Positions 24,002 through 35,238 of a stretch of DNA of 64,000 bases are shown here, piece after piece. Source of the stretch: Amphirosellinia nigrospora (taxonomy: Eukaryota; Ascomycota; Sordariomycetes; Xylariales; Xylariaceae); the NCBI GenBank assembly GCA_004123355.1, contig SCHM01000004.1, forward strand, positions 4,863,017 through 4,927,016. Direction: 5' to 3'. The stretch's first letter is position 1; every line of letters begins with the position of its first letter. The notes beneath the pieces were generated by a model. The model was not told the origin of the DNA. It searched no databases and saw only the letters and a program-made list of their open reading frames with translations. The position numbers and the translations under genes are program-made.

Positions 24002-26115
24002 ATGAGTGCCTCTCCATTGGGAGGTCCTAATGGCCAGAAACCTACGCCGCCCCCCGGTGCGCCGCCTTTGCGCCGCCCGCGCAACAATACCGCCAATCCA
24101 ATGGTGGCTCGGAAAAGGCCTGTACCTCGACCGCTCCCCCCAAAGGCGCCGTGCCGGCTGGAGACGTCAGCACCTCCAAACTAGCTGCACGTACCAAGCA
24201 ACTTCCTCAGCCCGACAAACCGGCCCCGCGTTTTGACGATCAGCGCACCAAGAATGGCGGATGGTCGAAGCCTTTACCCGACGGTGGTCAGGAGTATCCC
24301 GTGTTCGTCACCAAAAAGGCATTGAAGGAAGGCCTTCGTTTCCATGTTATGCGACTCGTCCCCAGAAACGGGGTGTCAAGCAAGCCAATATCGACCCCGC
24401 TGATCAAGAACGTTTCCCCCGTCCGGTGACCCCCAACGGCGTGACCCGAGGCAGCCACCCCCGGGCCACAAAGAGAAGGAAGAGGAGGAGCCCGTCGAGC
24501 AACCTATCACTAATTCTGAAGAGGCCGAACGGCAGGCCCAGCTCAAAGCCCAGCGGGAAGCCCAACGCGCGTTAGATGACGCCCAAAAAGCGCCCGTCCT
24601 GAAGGATGCTGAGAAGCGACGGCAGCAACAGAAGAACAAGGATGAGAAGAAGACCGGTACACAAATTCACTATCAAGCACGCACTGAGAAGCAGAAGAAG
24701 GAAGCAGAGATCAGATACGAAGAAGCCTTGCCATGGCACTTGGAGGATGCTGACGGAAAGCAGATCTGGGTTGGGCAGTACGAAGCACCCTTATCTAATC
24801 TCAAGGTTGCCTTGGTACCATACCCAGAAACTGGAGCTTACCGCATGCTACCCTGGAGAAATGGTACAAGTTTACTCCGAAGCGGGGGGCCTTCCAGCAC
24901 CTGAGCATCGAAGAGGCTGAGAAGCTGATGGGCAAGAAGGCGGCTCCTACACGTTGGGCTATAAGAGACTCGGACCGAAATAAAGCTGTCAATGCCCGAG
25001 AAGAATCCCGAAGGATCATGTACGGTCCGGCAGCAGTCAAGCAAGAGAGCTCTACTTTTCTACAGGCCTCGCGGCGGGAAAAGATGGAGCACGACGATAT
25101 TGACATGTCTGGCGACGAATTTCAAGACGACGATGAGACGGCCGGTTTCGAGCCCGATAGAGACGAGGACACCAAGGATTCTAAGGATCGAGTGCGTCGC
25201 GAGCAGCTTGGTGCCAATTTGTTTGGTGATGCAGACGAAAAGAAAGTTGAGAAAGAGGAAGCTGACCTCCAGAAAGAGGAGGAGGTGAGGAAGCTATTTG
25301 GTAAAGGCCTCAAGAAGGCATTGCGTAAACGTGACAAGCAATTCCAGTACGATAGCGACTCATCCGGCCGAGATCCCTTTGCATCATCATCGGTAAGCTA
25401 TACTTCATACGCCTTTTCATATTTGAGACTAATCTTGGTATGACCAGAGCGAGTCTGGCTCCGATTCCGAAAAAGAGGACGAGGAGAACAAAGCAGATAA
25501 AGATAAGAACGGTGCTGGTTCGTCCTCCAAAGGACCAGGTACACCCCAGGGCAAGAAAGCCGCTGCTGACGCTGCCAAGAAAGGCAAATCTCTCAAACGA
25601 CCGGGCTCCCCACTGGGCTCGGATTCCAGCGGCGCTGAGTCAACTCGAAACAAGAAGAAGAAGAAGCTTGGTGGGGCTTCTCATTCGCTCACTGGTAGCC
25701 GAAGTGCTACTCCTCTCCCTGGTGACAATCTGCGCGGGGAGCTGGATCTACTAGCGACGGGGAGGCTACGGCTGGCGAGATGTCGGACGGGGCAGGGGGC
25801 AAGGTCAAGCGACGCCCCCGTCTGGATCTGGGCACCGGCGCTAAGGGTACACCCACGGGGTCTCGGGCTGGCAGTCCGCGGTCGGCTTCTCCTAATATCG
25901 GGGCGTCTCAGGAGCCTCTGAAGCCTGTCACTGCCCAAGAGATTATTGACGCATTACCACCTCTCCCCAGTGGCATTACCATCGGTGGGCTTCTCAAGAT
26001 GTTTGAAAACCGTGTCGATAAGGAGGGTCATCACACCAGAAAGGAATGGCTTCAATTGGTCAAAGAGAACACGGTTTTCGGCCCAAATGATAAACTACTG
26101 CGCCGTAAAGCTTAA
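24002..26115 (+). CDS. TFG1: Transcription initiation factor TFIIF alpha subunit (Rap74/Tfg1)
   Basis: Large subunit of TFIIF, which binds RNA polymerase II and is needed for initiation and early elongation. The N-terminal half shows the TFIIF-alpha fold: YPVFVTKKALKEGLRFHVMR, RGVKQANIDP, KQIWVGQYEAPLSN, LEKWYKFTPKRG and the LSIEEAEKLM block. A long Lys/Glu/Asp-rich acidic centre follows, then a Ser/Pro/Lys-rich linker. The C-terminal winged helix (25945-26112: ALPPLPSGITIGGLLKMF to FGPNDKLLRRKA) is the FCP1-binding domain. One 55-nt intron, 25393-25447. Start at MSASPLGGPNGQ (24002). Frame breaks occur near 24140, 24350, 24430, 24850 and 25745, mostly consistent with one lost base each. The subunit is essential in yeast, so sequence error is the likely cause. 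Confidence 0.9.
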
Positions 26116-26577
26116 GAGTAGTCTCTAGATCTTTAGGGATGCTACAAGCTACCTATTTTCCTTGAACTAACAACTCGAATGGGGCTGGAACCACGAGGCA
26201 AATTTTTTGATCTCGATGAGAACGGGAACTGAGCACTGTAGCCAATCTCTAGTCTAATTATGCAAGATTCGCGCCACGTTGGAAGCCTTCGTCACCGTAA
26301 GCCTTTCAAATTGTGGGTGGCATGAGACGTCATTGGCGAACAACCAATTACAATGGTGTTTTGGGGGTCTCTGGAACCGTGAATTGGCTCAATCCCGTTG
26401 ATGGAGGCCATGGGATAACAATGTCGAGTCCTGTCTTGCCCTAGAGATCATATATAATACACCATAATTGCGAGATAGTGCCAGAGGTGCAGATGCCAGT
26501 GTTCATGTGTCATTAAAATGTTTATGAAAAGGGTATAATAGTGCCACGTGTAAACCATCCCAACGCCGGTCGTAAAT
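26116..26577. other. Convergent spacer, TFG1 / BUD13
   Basis: A 462-base spacer between two convergent genes. No ORF or repeat of note; it should contain both polyadenylation regions (tataataca at 26452 is AT-rich). Confidence 0.5.
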
Positions 26578-27589
26578 CTACTCGTCCATCTGCCACGAGT
26601 AATCTAAATCCTTATTCCTCTCACGTCTGTTGATAGCCTTGAATCTCTCAGCCTCGAACCCATTACTCCGATCGACGCCATCCCACCTATAACCCGGTGG
26701 AATCTGGTAGCGATTCGGCGCCCACGCCCCTTGTAGACCGGCCGTCCCTTTACATTTCTCCCTTCCCTGCTGCCCCTCCACCGCCGTCCTTGGGCTTCAC
26801 GAACGCGGCCATGGTGTCGCCCCAGCGTACTTGGGCCTTCATCTCGGCGTTTATGTCGGCGTCGTCGGCATGCCGCGCCACCCCCATGACCTTGGCGTCG
26901 TCGAGGGCCTCGCGCCGCCTCGCCTCCTCCACCTGCACGTCGCCGCGGAGCGCGAGCTCGGCCTCCTCCCGCTTGCGCGCCGCCTCCTCGGCCTCGCGCC
27001 GCAGCTCGGCGCGCTTCATGCTCACGTCCCGCGCCGACGCGCGCCGCCCCGCGTCGCGTCGCGGTAGATGGTCTCGGCCTCCTTGAGCTTCGCACCGCCG
27101 GAGCGCTCGTACTCGGCGCGCTCGGCGGCCCGGCGGCGCGCGAGCTGTGCTGACACGGTCGCCCCGTCTGCAGACCTGCGTACGTCCCGTCCGACATCAT
27201 CACGGGCGCGTCGTCGCCCTCGGCGTCACCTGCGGCGGCGGCGCTCTCGGCTGCCGCCGAAGCAAGGATGGCGTCGGCTGCGCGGGCGGCGTCGTCTTGA
27301 GCAGGTGTCTGTGTTGTTTTGGCCGGGCCGCCGCCTAGGACTTTCCAGCCTGACGTCTTCGTCTTGCGGAACTCGGCGCTCGTCCCTGCGACTGCTGTGT
27401 TCATCGCCATCTCCTCGTCGTCGTCTGCCTCGCCGCGGCCCTTCGGCGCGACCAGCCTGTCTCGTCATCGTCGGCTATTATCAGGCCCTCGGCTGCTTGT
27501 TTGCGCTTGCGCTTCTTGGATGGTTTCGGGTCCGCCGTTAAGTAGTGGGTTGCGAGATAGCTGGAGAGATCGGAAGGCATTGTGTGCAA
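26578..27589 (-). CDS. CWC26: Pre-mRNA-splicing factor BUD13/CWC26
   Basis: Component of the RES complex (with Snu17/Ist3 and Pml1 in yeast), which promotes splicing and nuclear retention of unspliced pre-mRNA. The N-terminus is [18 protein letters not shown] with a basic [10 protein letters not shown] patch. The centre is an Ala/Arg/Glu-rich coiled coil, with GWKVLGGG and [13 protein letters not shown] before it. The C-terminus is the diagnostic Bud13 motif: [20 protein letters not shown], ending YSWQMDE. No intron is evident. Frame breaks occur near 27440, 27190, 27060 and 26765. The body (about 26740-27480) is much richer in G+C than its neighbours, so antisense ORFs there (for example 27068-27541 plus) are shadows. 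Confidence 0.9.
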
Positions 27590-28650
27590 GGGGAGATTGG
27601 GTAGGTTGGAGGTGGATGTGTCAATGCGTATTTTGGCGACTTTTTATTTCGGTAGGTGTGCGAACAGAGGTTGTGTTATGTTAATTAAGACTCTCAGATA
27701 TCTGACTAGGAAGTCTTGGTGAAAATCAGCAATAGCTTGGAAATCGTGGCATATGTTATTATTATTGAATGATGTAGTTGAAGCTTCCAGACTTGTAAGG
27801 CTTGATAAGAATAAGGTTGATAGAGAGTTTTCTTTATTGCATAACTAGTTATCTCTATATGCTTAATAAAAGCATATACTGTTTAACCTGGCATGTCTAG
27901 CTGCAGGTCGCCTTTCAGTTAATTAACTGTTAGAAACTCAACCCAATGGGAGGGAAAGAAAAGCTTGGGTGATAATTTTGACGTAAAGCGGAACTTCGAT
28001 GATTTTCATCTAGGGTTAAAGCAGCGATGGGATTGTGTCTTGGGTTCCCCGGGGACGAATGAACCGGCTCTTCCATATAAACTGTGTGAGATATTTCTAA
28101 ACTCCTGAGTTTACATAGTGAGTAGCACAGGGGGCACGTTTTAAAATATGAGTTTGATCAATAGATTCCAGGGAATTATTGAGTTCTGTTAAAGGGGTCA
28201 AATTATGAAAATTCTTTGGTGAACTTGGCGGAATGGTGCGGTCCAGTGCCACGTTCGTAGCTCGCTAGTATGATGGCTAAGATAATTCTACTCGCAACTA
28301 ATAGTGCTCTCTATGAGATATAACGTGCGTAAAAGTACGGAAATCAGAAACTAATGTTTCATCCCTGGAATCGATAACTATTAGGGTATGTTTGATCAGT
28401 GACAGCATGTCTTGCGGACTAATGCTAGCACGCCTAACACATCATTTTGAAAGTACAATAATTACAGGCAGAACAGTTGGTTATGCGTGAGTGGCAAAGA
28501 GTGTAAATTATTTGCTCCTATCTGCTATCGCTGATAACTCCTCAACAATGAAATGGCCAAAGTACAGAAACACGAAATGCAGACAGAGAAGAGTGAAATT
28601 CAATCTATCAGATCAGACATGCCGACCATCCTCCAATATCGCGGGATATC
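27590..28650. other. Intergenic, start of the accessory region
   Basis: About 1 kb of AT-rich sequence with no supported gene. The ORF at 28491-28727 overlaps the last exon of the next gene on the opposite strand and is not convincing. Confidence 0.5.
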
Positions 28651-29152
28651 CTAGCTTAAGCCCTGAACTTGACAGAGGTACGCTTTCCCCACAGGGTCAC
28701 AAGTACCGTCGTTGGGGTCGGAGCTGAAGAATCGTCGTCAGTCAAAAACCAAATCGTTAAGTATTCATGTATATGGGAACAGGGAGTGTGCCTTACGTGA
28801 ATGTCCAATCAGCAGTTGTGCTCGAACCACCCTGATCACAGCCATTGATCTCATCCTTGAATCTCTGGACGCAGTCTCCTTGAGCAAGGCTCAGGCTGCC
28901 CTGGCCGCCCCAGTTGACTTGGAAGTCGGCCTTCTTGTTGCCCGAGAGTTGAACACAATCCGCCTTTGTCTGCCCCGGTCCAAAACCCTCGAATGTAAAG
29001 GCATTGTGTTTGCTGGGGTCACACAGCTCATCGATGGCTTGCTCTGCGAGACCTTTCTCAGCTCCCCAGCCGGCACCGCTTGTGTAGCAGCCAGCGTAGA
29101 CGCCATTGAGTGCCGCAGCACTAACAATGAAGAACAAGGTGGAAAACTGCAT
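28651..29152 (-). CDS. Small secreted cysteine-rich protein
   Basis: I do not recognise a named family. Two exons, 29152-28797 and 28723-28651, joined over a 73-nt GT-AG intron, give an intact 142-residue protein. A signal peptide is clear (MQFSTLFFIVSAAALNGVYA), followed by GCYTSGAGWG. The mature part has seven Cys (GCY, DELC, ADC, GDC, NGC, GTC, YLC), no membrane segment and neutral-to-acidic composition. Such small Cys-containing secreted proteins in plant- or insect-associated fungi include effector candidates, but nothing here shows a host target. Unlike most long genes in the window it needs no frame correction. The exon 2 call rests on good splice sites and two further Cys. Confidence 0.75.
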
Positions 29153-31032
29153 TTTGAAGGGTGTAGGTGTTGTTTTTCTAAAGTTGGGATATAGATTAGT
29201 GTTGTGTGGTGATGCTTGACCTTAGGTCTTTGGTTAGGTTCTTGATGATGATGCCGAGAGTATAATGAAACGACACGGTAGACTTGCCGTCTCCTTTTAT
29301 ACATTTTCCCCTCTTCCTTTTTTTACCGACAACAACAACAGGCGAATCATTTTACTTCAGCTATCACTCAACAAGCTGGTAAACCTCGTCGTCGATCCAA
29401 GGAATCTGGTATGTGCAATCTTCCGTAAATAGTAGCCACCGATGTCATTAGGCTGATGATCGTCATTGAAACTATGAAAATCTTGTTGAGAGGTTTTTCA
29501 TACGGGTGAACATACGGAAGTTTCGCCGCTCAGGTCTATGAATATTTTTGAAAATTACATGGTCGGTACTTCATCTTCACCCGCGTAACTTATGGGAGAG
29601 TCGAGAACACAGCCAGTACCGCCAGGTATTGCGAATAGTTTTGGGCGAGTATAATTAAGCATTTGAATCCTAGATGACGTCGGCGATATGCTTTCGTTAT
29701 GCAAGTTTGCTTAGTTATTATACAGCATTGACAAATGTACGGGCTATCTTCAGACAATGTTGAGCGTCTATTCATGCTGAGGAATTGACGACTGTTGATC
29801 ATAGTCTCACTGTTGTTAATTTAGGCTGAGCTTCATAGAGCTAGGGCGGATTACAACCCTGGAGATTTCCAGCCCTACAGGAATCGAATTGGTAACCCAG
29901 CACAATGCATCCTTCAAGGCAACCGTTTTACACTCTGATATAATAATCCCTGTAACCCCGATACCGACCCCCAGGTTCGGGTGCGGCTCGCGCTAAGCCT
30001 CATGACGATCCTAGTCCAAAAGAGCATAAACATAACTATTCGATGCAGGCTTACTAATAGTCATCGTATGCTCCCCAGTGTCATCCTGCGGAAGTTTTAG
30101 GTATTGTATTTGGTAATGTTCTAACCTATATGACGTAGGCCCAGGCCAATTATTTAGCTTTGTCTGCAACTTACAATATTACAAGTAAGCTTTCAAGGGG
30201 TTGGTCCCATTAGCTACACTGTTTACGCCGCATGATCATTTGTTTTAGAACAATAATGTCCATACTGGGAAATTAACTTGAAGCTCAGAGGTAGTTTTAC
30301 TAAGGGTACCTCCGGTCGCGAGATACCAAATCAAAAAGTATTGGAGATTTATGATGCCCGAATAACACCTTGACTCGTCACTAACTTGGCGTACGAGTAG
30401 AGGGAAGTGTTGAGTAAATTTTAACTGTATCCCTAGACTATCATCTAACTTGAAGCTCTTGTTATGGTGATTGAGGTAGGGAATTATAATTTGTTAGGGC
30501 TTTTTGACAAGACTCCAAATATGATGCTTACATTATATGTATTCGCTTTTAAGAAATGGACGATATCTATGTGATTTAATCCAATCTTACATCGCTTTCC
30601 TCCTCGATATATGTTATTTTATTTCCAAGCTACTGATGCCTCGCTATATGTGCGACAGTAGAAAAGGGCGACGAGCTACGTCCTTGAATCGAGATTGAGG
30701 TTCGAACTCAATACGTGCAAATTAAGAAACGGCAAAAAACAGGAGAAGGACGCTAACCGTCAAGGTATGTCGTCACGTCGAGCTGTGATATGTGTCACAT
30801 ACTGAAGCGTTGATGAACTATGTTGCTGAAAAGCTTATGCTTTTGTGTATATTGAACTCGCGATAGACTAAACGGGGAAAAGAAATAGCGACTTAAACTT
30901 GAGAAACACAGAAACTAAAAGAATGGAATCGCCATGAGACAGCGTAACGCCAAACAAACAAAACAAAATCCCCTCATAGGGTACGTGGTAGGCAAACGTT
31001 ACCACACCTCAAGACCGTCATAAACCTGCTCC
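29153..31032. other. Long AT-rich intergenic region
   Basis: Nearly 1.9 kb without a supported gene. The ORF at 29590-29802 is random-looking. On the minus strand near 30690-30715 there is a tRNA T-arm-like hairpin (5-bp stem, TTCGAAC loop), but no full cloverleaf could be folded by eye. Confidence 0.5.
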
Positions 31033-31793
31033 CTAGCACTGGTTGCTGCCACCTTCAGGGCCACATTCAATAGACTTGTCAGAGTTGATCTTCATTCTCC
31101 AGATTTCATTGTAATCGTGCTTCTTCTCTTCGGGAGCCGTGCCAACAGTTTGGGTGATGGCTGCGACGTAGTTCCCATACTCCGTATTATACGCATCGAT
31201 CTCTTCTTTAGTCCAGCCCCTGTCTTCGGTGTAACTTGCGGGATCAGCGGCAACCATAACGCAACGGTCAATGACCAGCCCTTGGTCCTTCACTTCTGAG
31301 ACATCTTGGAGCAAGTCTCCGAATGCTTCGAGGGCATCTGGGGTCTTAGCACTGTCTGCAAAGGTGTGGGATAAGGTTCGGTCGAATTCCCCTGATGTGC
31401 CATCGGAATAGTGGCCGGTGACCGCTACGCCGAAGCAAGTGGCCAATCCGGAAGTCTCAATTGAGTCGTCGCCTGTTCCGACGTCATACTCACCGGCAGA
31501 GACAGTCTTTCCCGTGCGAGCATAGAGTTCCCGCCGTGACTTGATGTGACTCAAGCATTCGTCCGCTCGCTTCCGCAGTATTTCCTCTTTGGTTATGCTA
31601 CGAATAGCATTGGCCTCCTCGCGAGCCACGACATTTGTGGCAGCACGGCTAAGAGATTCATCGTTAGTACATGTCAGACTCTAAATTTTAACCAAATAGA
31701 AACTAACCGTGGAAGTTGAATGGTATCGCCCAGCGCGGAGGTGGCAAGCAGAGCTCCCACGACAAAGGTAGAAATGCTTTTGGTAAAATACAT
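31033..31793 (-). CDS. Secreted protein of unknown function
   Basis: Intact gene with two exons, 31793-31708 and 31648-31033, separated by a 59-nt intron; it encodes 233 residues. The signal peptide is MYFTKSISTFVVGALLATSALG. The mature protein has a charged helical start (REEANAIRSITKEEI), then LATCFGVAVTGHYSDGTSG and a C-terminal stretch with WRMKINSDKS and a final Cys. Five to six Cys could form disulfides. I do not recognise a family. It lies about 1.9 kb from another minus-strand secreted-protein gene, with the same orientation and exon structure (signal peptide in a short or first exon). Extracellular location is well supported; the role is unknown. Confidence 0.75.
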
Positions 31794-33146
31794 GTCGGCG
31801 ATTGTTTCGAATGAGTTTGGGGCGAAGATATGATATGATTTGGTTTGAGTTGGTTGTGTCTAAATGTAATGTTTTGATTTGGATGTGATTCAAAGGGCAA
31901 ATTGTTTTGAAAGGGGAGAGATTGGGATTTATACTTCTCGCTCAACAGCAGATGTCTGATGAGGGCCTGCAATAGTATTGTGCAATATCTTGTGTGATTT
32001 CTGAACAGATAACGCCAGGCTGGACAACAACCGGAAGACCTCTCATCATCGTCAGCCAAGACAATTAGATATGTGAGCTGCTTCTAAATACAGAGAGGAG
32101 GATTGATCAACGACCGGCTTCCTGGCGATGAGTCGTAAAAACCATACGGTAATATAAATCCTTGGTGATGATGATAACAATAGCAACACTCGTCATTCAG
32201 AACTCGTCACGTACTCAACATTAGGAATACAGTATACCGCTGCTGCTACATATAACGTATAGATCGACATTAATGAGGCTGGTCTCTCAACCTTCGGCTG
32301 AGCTTCAAGTCTAGCAAGCTAGGGACCTATAGTCGTAAGAAATCATATCAGGACGTGTTAGGTAACTAGAGGGCTACGCTAGAAGCATTCGCCATTCGAT
32401 CTTGAGATCGTTGTCATGTAATAGAGCTTGACTGAAGGTACGAGAAGGCAAACTGTCAATAAACTGGATGGCAAGAAGTCTGACTATTAACCCATCAATA
32501 TACTAGTCCTACTGAATGCTTTAAATTCTGCTCTCAACACAATCCATTTAGTTGATTTTTTTTAATAAATACCTAGTCAACTATTGTCCATTTTAGCGCC
32601 GAGAATCGCATCTACATAGGCACTTGGCTATAAAGATGACTAGTTCGGTTGTCGGGATCTTCTATGGCTCTTCTATGAGGAGCCTGGGGGGATCTACGAT
32701 TCGCGTAAGTGCAAGGAATATACTAATAGCATATTCCTTTTCTAAAAAGGAAGGGGGCTTATAGTTCGGTGCTGGGGTAGTTAGTGTGCATTCGACATTA
32801 CGGTAAGCCCCACGTGTAATCCTTCAGGGTTGAAACTTCTTGGCTTGGTAGAACTACAGGGGCCTCTCCCTTCCTGCTCGGTGACTGGATTTGACGAGGC
32901 ATACCCGAGTTAGAACTTGTAGGGTTTGACTTTGTTTACGCACAACTTAAGGCAGACGTCATTGGCGGAAATAGGAACACAAAACTCTGGTACAATCTAC
33001 GTCATCTGACATCCCGGGATACGTTGAGTATTGAGCCATTCTCCTACAAATTCGACCCCCTACTGACGCGATTACGACTTCATGTCTCGATGCACATCAA
33101 TCAATACGAAGCGACCAGCTGTGCAAACATATTCTCGACGTCTACT
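31794..33146. other. Intergenic upstream of 2EXR gene
   Basis: The minus-strand ORF 31703-32059 overlaps exon 1 of the secreted-protein gene in another frame and is a shadow. Otherwise no gene. An in-frame ATG at 33024 lies upstream of the start I prefer for the next gene. Confidence 0.45.
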
Positions 33147-34396
33147 ATGGCTTCACAACCACACTTGCAAATTATCAATCCCACGTTCAGGGGGGAGTCT
33201 CAGTCTTTTCCATTGTTTCCCTTTCTTCCTACAGAACTACGACTCGACATATGGCAGGCTTCTCTGCATCGCTTGCGTTTTATCAATGTTGAACTCTGTC
33301 TTAGCCGGCATGGCCACGATCACCCTCAGAATGACCAGCCACTGTACGGAACACAAAACAAATTGGGGAAGGTCATCAGCGGTAAAAATTACTCCATTGT
33401 CTCATATTCTTCGAAGCTACTTAGTAAACTCTTGCGGGTCAATAGCGAAGCAAGACAGGTAGCTCTCCAGTTTTACCGAGTACATTTACCGTGTCATTTT
33501 GAGTTTGGAAACAGACAAGGTTGTGGCATCTTACCCTTCAATCCCGAATATGACATCTTGTATATTCGGCCTGGCGGGAATATCTATCACTTGGTCGACT
33601 TCATCCATGACCTTCGTGCCTATGATCCGCAGGACGTAGGGCTCCTCAACTGGGCCGTAGATCAAGACGTTGTCGGCAACCTCCGGGGAGTCAACATCTC
33701 TAGTCTGGAGCTTGCTCCGCGAGCCGCTTTAACGGAAACACTCGCACATCTACAGGGAGTCTACTTCGTCTGTCTAGAGAGGGCAGGGCGTATCTATCTT
33801 GGCCCTCGAGGCGGGATTCATACCGTAGACGAGTTCGAAATCCACCGTTCTCGTCCCATCATGTCCACGATTCCAACTTTCGATCGTTTAAAACAAGATC
33901 CCCGTGACGGCATGACTAGAGATCTTAGCCGAGTTTTCGTGGGCACTTGGGATCCCCGGCGAATGCTTTGTCGCTGGGACTTACTTCTGAATAAGTGGCA
34001 AATCTGCTACCGCCACAAGAATCCGGAGTACCGTTTCCTCGTTGCCAATGGCTGGGGAAATGACAGAATGTCGAGGAAGGTGAAAAAATCTCTGACCGAG
34101 ACAGTGCCGCCGAATGGCTACAGGAGGAAGAAGAGCGCTGGCTAAGTGGCCTAGAACAGTGGACTCCTTGGATTTTGAGTAGAGGGAGAAAGCTGCCGGT
34201 GGAGACACCGGAAGTACTTGAGCGTGTTCCTAGACCTGCAATCGGTTTTTGGTTATTTCCCATCGAAGCTCTGGGGCCAAAGCCAGAGAAAAAGGAACAC
34301 TTGAAACCAGAAGACTCGGATTACCCTTGGCAGAGCAAGAGAGTGGTAGACATGCGACAGTACTGCCCTGAGCTGTGTTTGGCAAGCATGCCGTAG
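33147..34396 (+). CDS. 2EXR domain protein
   Basis: A fungal 2EXR protein, an F-box-like family greatly expanded in Pezizomycotina. The motif FPLFPFLPTELRLDIWQASL marks the N-terminus, and LLRVNSEARQVALQFY is the second diagnostic block. Biochemical function is unknown; a role in protein-protein contacts is assumed from the F-box resemblance. The start is placed at MASQPH (33147) because the motif usually begins within 30 residues of it; an in-frame ATG exists at 33024. One frame break near 34085 (in an a-run, gtgaaaaaatc) is followed by family-like sequence (EEEERWLSGLEQW) to a stop at 34394-34396. No intron seen. It stands alone in the accessory region. Confidence 0.78.
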
Positions 34397-35238
34397 TTGC
34401 TTCAATCTTGGTTCCGGTTTGGTGCATATATGATGCAAGTGATACTCTACTGTATAACTAAGTCAACGGGTGACCTAGAGACTGATTTACTTATAATAAA
34501 CTTGTTATTGCGCTGGTTTGAGTAAGAACTGGTGCTGCATGAGTGCGCCCGATCATAAATATGACCGAGTTACCGCCCAGTCTTGAGTTTACCCTAACCT
34601 CCGTAGAATGATTATATCAGTCTATTATTTATATATCTCATTGTTCATTACAACAAGAAGCTATAACTACGTATTAAGAAATGCATTTGAATGGTGTCTG
34701 TCATCTAGGGGCTAAGAAAGCATGAAGGCCTTACGCCCTTTATCTTGGCCTTTATCATGAAGATGCGAGATCTCTAGTTGATTTTATATGCGCATAATAT
34801 CACATGCATCCTCGCGTTTTCATGTTCTTTCATTGGCACTTACATCGCCGTTTTAGAAAAGGGAGGAAATATACGGATGATTGGAGAAGAGGATTCACGA
34901 CCCAGTCCCTCGCTTTACTACGTGTGACACAAACCATGTACCATCAAATCTCGCTCTCCCTTGAATAAACCAGCCATCCAAATTCAAACCAGCACATCAT
35001 CACCTCTGGAAACTCACCTTCAGAACTATTCCATCTATCTGTATGCCGGCAGCGGTATTTCGGTTATACTACTACTAAGGCAAACTACCGAATGTCCATC
35101 CCATCCCTTTGATTGTGGCGAGCCTTCTAGCTCACACAGCGACCGAATTACGGCAATCCTCCTCTCACCTGCGGGAACTTTCAAGACATCACGACCTACC
35201 CTCTTCTTATTTTTTTGGTAGTGCCCTCAACCAGTGCC
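34397..35238. other. Intergenic, AT-rich
   Basis: No gene is supported. The 85-codon ORF at 34961-35221 ends just before the next gene and probably lies in its leader. Confidence 0.5.

Noticed and set aside
27068-27541. 157-codon plus ORF in the GC-rich block
   Set aside because: Antisense shadow of BUD13, Arg/Ser-rich because of GC-rich composition.
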